Assembly (NCBI GenBank): GCA_001769855.1
Contig: MEPP01000023.1
Location: 73,978-137,977 of the forward strand
DNA: 64,000 nt
Origin: Bdellovibrionales bacterium GWA2_49_15
Lineage (GTDB): Bacteria; Bdellovibrionota; Bacteriovoracia; Bacteriovoracales; Bacteriovoracaceae
Reading direction: 5' to 3'
The notes beneath the pieces are model-generated. The model saw only the letters and a list, made by a program, of their open reading frames with translations. It searched no databases and was not told the origin of the DNA. Both the position numbers and the translations under genes were made by a program. Numbering within the stretch: position 1 is the first letter of the stretch; every line of letters begins with the position of its first letter. Shown here piece after piece: positions 63,518 through 64,000 of the stretch.

Positions 63518-64000
63518 TCAAAGACACCAAGTAAAATATTCACCTGGATAATGGAATTCCTGGCCGCTGACGCCTCGCTTGAAATGAGCAATGTGTGGGG
63601 TTACCTGCACGCCTAAACCGCCGAGATCGAAAGACTTGCAACCGCGTTTTTTCATTTCAAGCATGGCGTTCCAAAGGAGAAAATTATTAGCGTTGCATTT
63701 TCTGCCTTCCGCGCTATTGGTGCCCACCAGATAGGTTGCGGAATTTAAATGGTGAGCAATCATGACGCCGGCGACAGGGCAATCTTCCAGATAGGCGATA
63801 AGGACTAAGGAAGAAATCTGCCGTTGCATCTCAAGCGGGACGCCGCTGAACTGTTTGGTTTGCATATCTTGAACATGCTGCTTTTCAAGCCAGGAAAAAT
63901 CCTCTTTGGTGTTCGAGATAGTGTAGCGAAGGCCGGAAGCTTCGGCATTCTTGAGTAGGTTTCGCCACTTACTTTTTAAATTTCCTCTCAACGTATCAGC
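63518..64000 (-). CDS. FemAB/GNAT-like aminoacyl- or acyltransferase (C-terminal part, cut by window edge)
   Basis: The frame is open to the end of the window; 160 residues are visible. LRGNLKSKWRNLLKNAEASG is the beginning of the second GNAT lobe in FemAB-type proteins, followed by VLIAYLEDCPVAGVMIAHHL, NNFLLWNAMLEMKKRGCKSF and DLGGLGVQVTPHIAHFKRGV near the end. FemAB proteins move amino acids to peptidoglycan precursors or act on exported glycans. Here, at a polysaccharide locus, the latter is possible. The N-terminal lobe lies beyond the edge. Confidence 0.82.
   Translation of the reverse strand, partial: ADTLRGNLKSKWRNLLKNAEASGLRYTISNTKEDFSWLEKQHVQDMQTKQFSGVPLEMQRQISSLVLIAYLEDCPVAGVMIAHHLNSATYLVGTNSAEGRKCNANNFLLWNAMLEMKKRGCKSFDLGGLGVQVTPHIAHFKRGVSGQEFHYPGEYFTWCL

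Overview
The window reads as a piece of a Gram-negative chromosome of intermediate GC content. It has lipopolysaccharide or capsule genes, periplasmic binding proteins, many signal peptides and a murein-directed enzyme family. The overall gene style (groESL followed by lineage-specific secreted proteins, TIGR02147-like regulators, many small secreted proteins of unknown function) suggests Bdellovibrionota (Bdellovibrio/Bacteriovorax relatives). That placement is an inference from gene content, because no rRNA or tRNA gene is present to test it.

Layout. 1-1194 is the 5' part of a ClC chloride channel gene (minus strand, cut by the window edge). 1335-3473 is groES-groEL with a promoter and a strong terminator. 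3594-5933 holds four lineage-specific genes, including a methyltransferase with an apparent signal peptide. 6031-12512 is a compact six-gene ABC-transport operon: a Yej-type oligopeptide importer lacking its own ATPase, then a complete BtuFCD/Fec-type importer. 12509-18055 is housekeeping: an HtrA protease, phosphatidylserine decarboxylase, an EEP-family hydrolase, two small helix-turn-helix proteins and L-2-hydroxyglutarate oxidase. 18052-22680 is the metF-metH operon. 22792-24815 holds an ATP-grasp protein and three small secreted proteins.

Polysaccharide genes form two blocks, 24812-31317 and 53268-64000, with one sugar aminotransferase stranded between them (39087-40160). They include two different initiating sugar-phosphate transferases, a Wzy/WaaL-type membrane protein, UDP-xylose and UDP-galactose synthesis, a UDP-2-acetamido-2,6-dideoxy-L-hexose pathway (CapE-like, WecB-like, RmlD-like), and a CDP-6-deoxyhexose pathway (rfbF, rfbG, a cupin isomerase and a reductase).

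Between the two blocks (31397-53149) lies an accessory zone in which AT-richer modules alternate with more GC-rich backbone genes. It holds two HipBA modules, each with a TATAAT box inside an inverted repeat. It also holds a large secreted Pro/Gly-rich protein, a circularly permuted ATP-grasp protein, and a SWIM-SNF2 helicase. Next to these is a cluster of AAA/DUF4143 ATPase genes, some intact, some broken or nested, with promoter palindromes that abut the start codon.

The most unusual item is a two-gene cassette present twice (37403-38927 and 43514-44910). A MntA-like nucleotidyltransferase domain is joined, through a conserved Cys/His-containing linker domain, to a lysozyme-like (SLT) domain. 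A small exported protein is translationally coupled downstream, and the two small proteins appear to be diverged homologues. One copy follows a frameshifted HepT (HEPN) gene in the normal HepT-MntA order and keeps all nucleotidyltransferase catalytic residues; the other has lost them. I know of no described system with this architecture.
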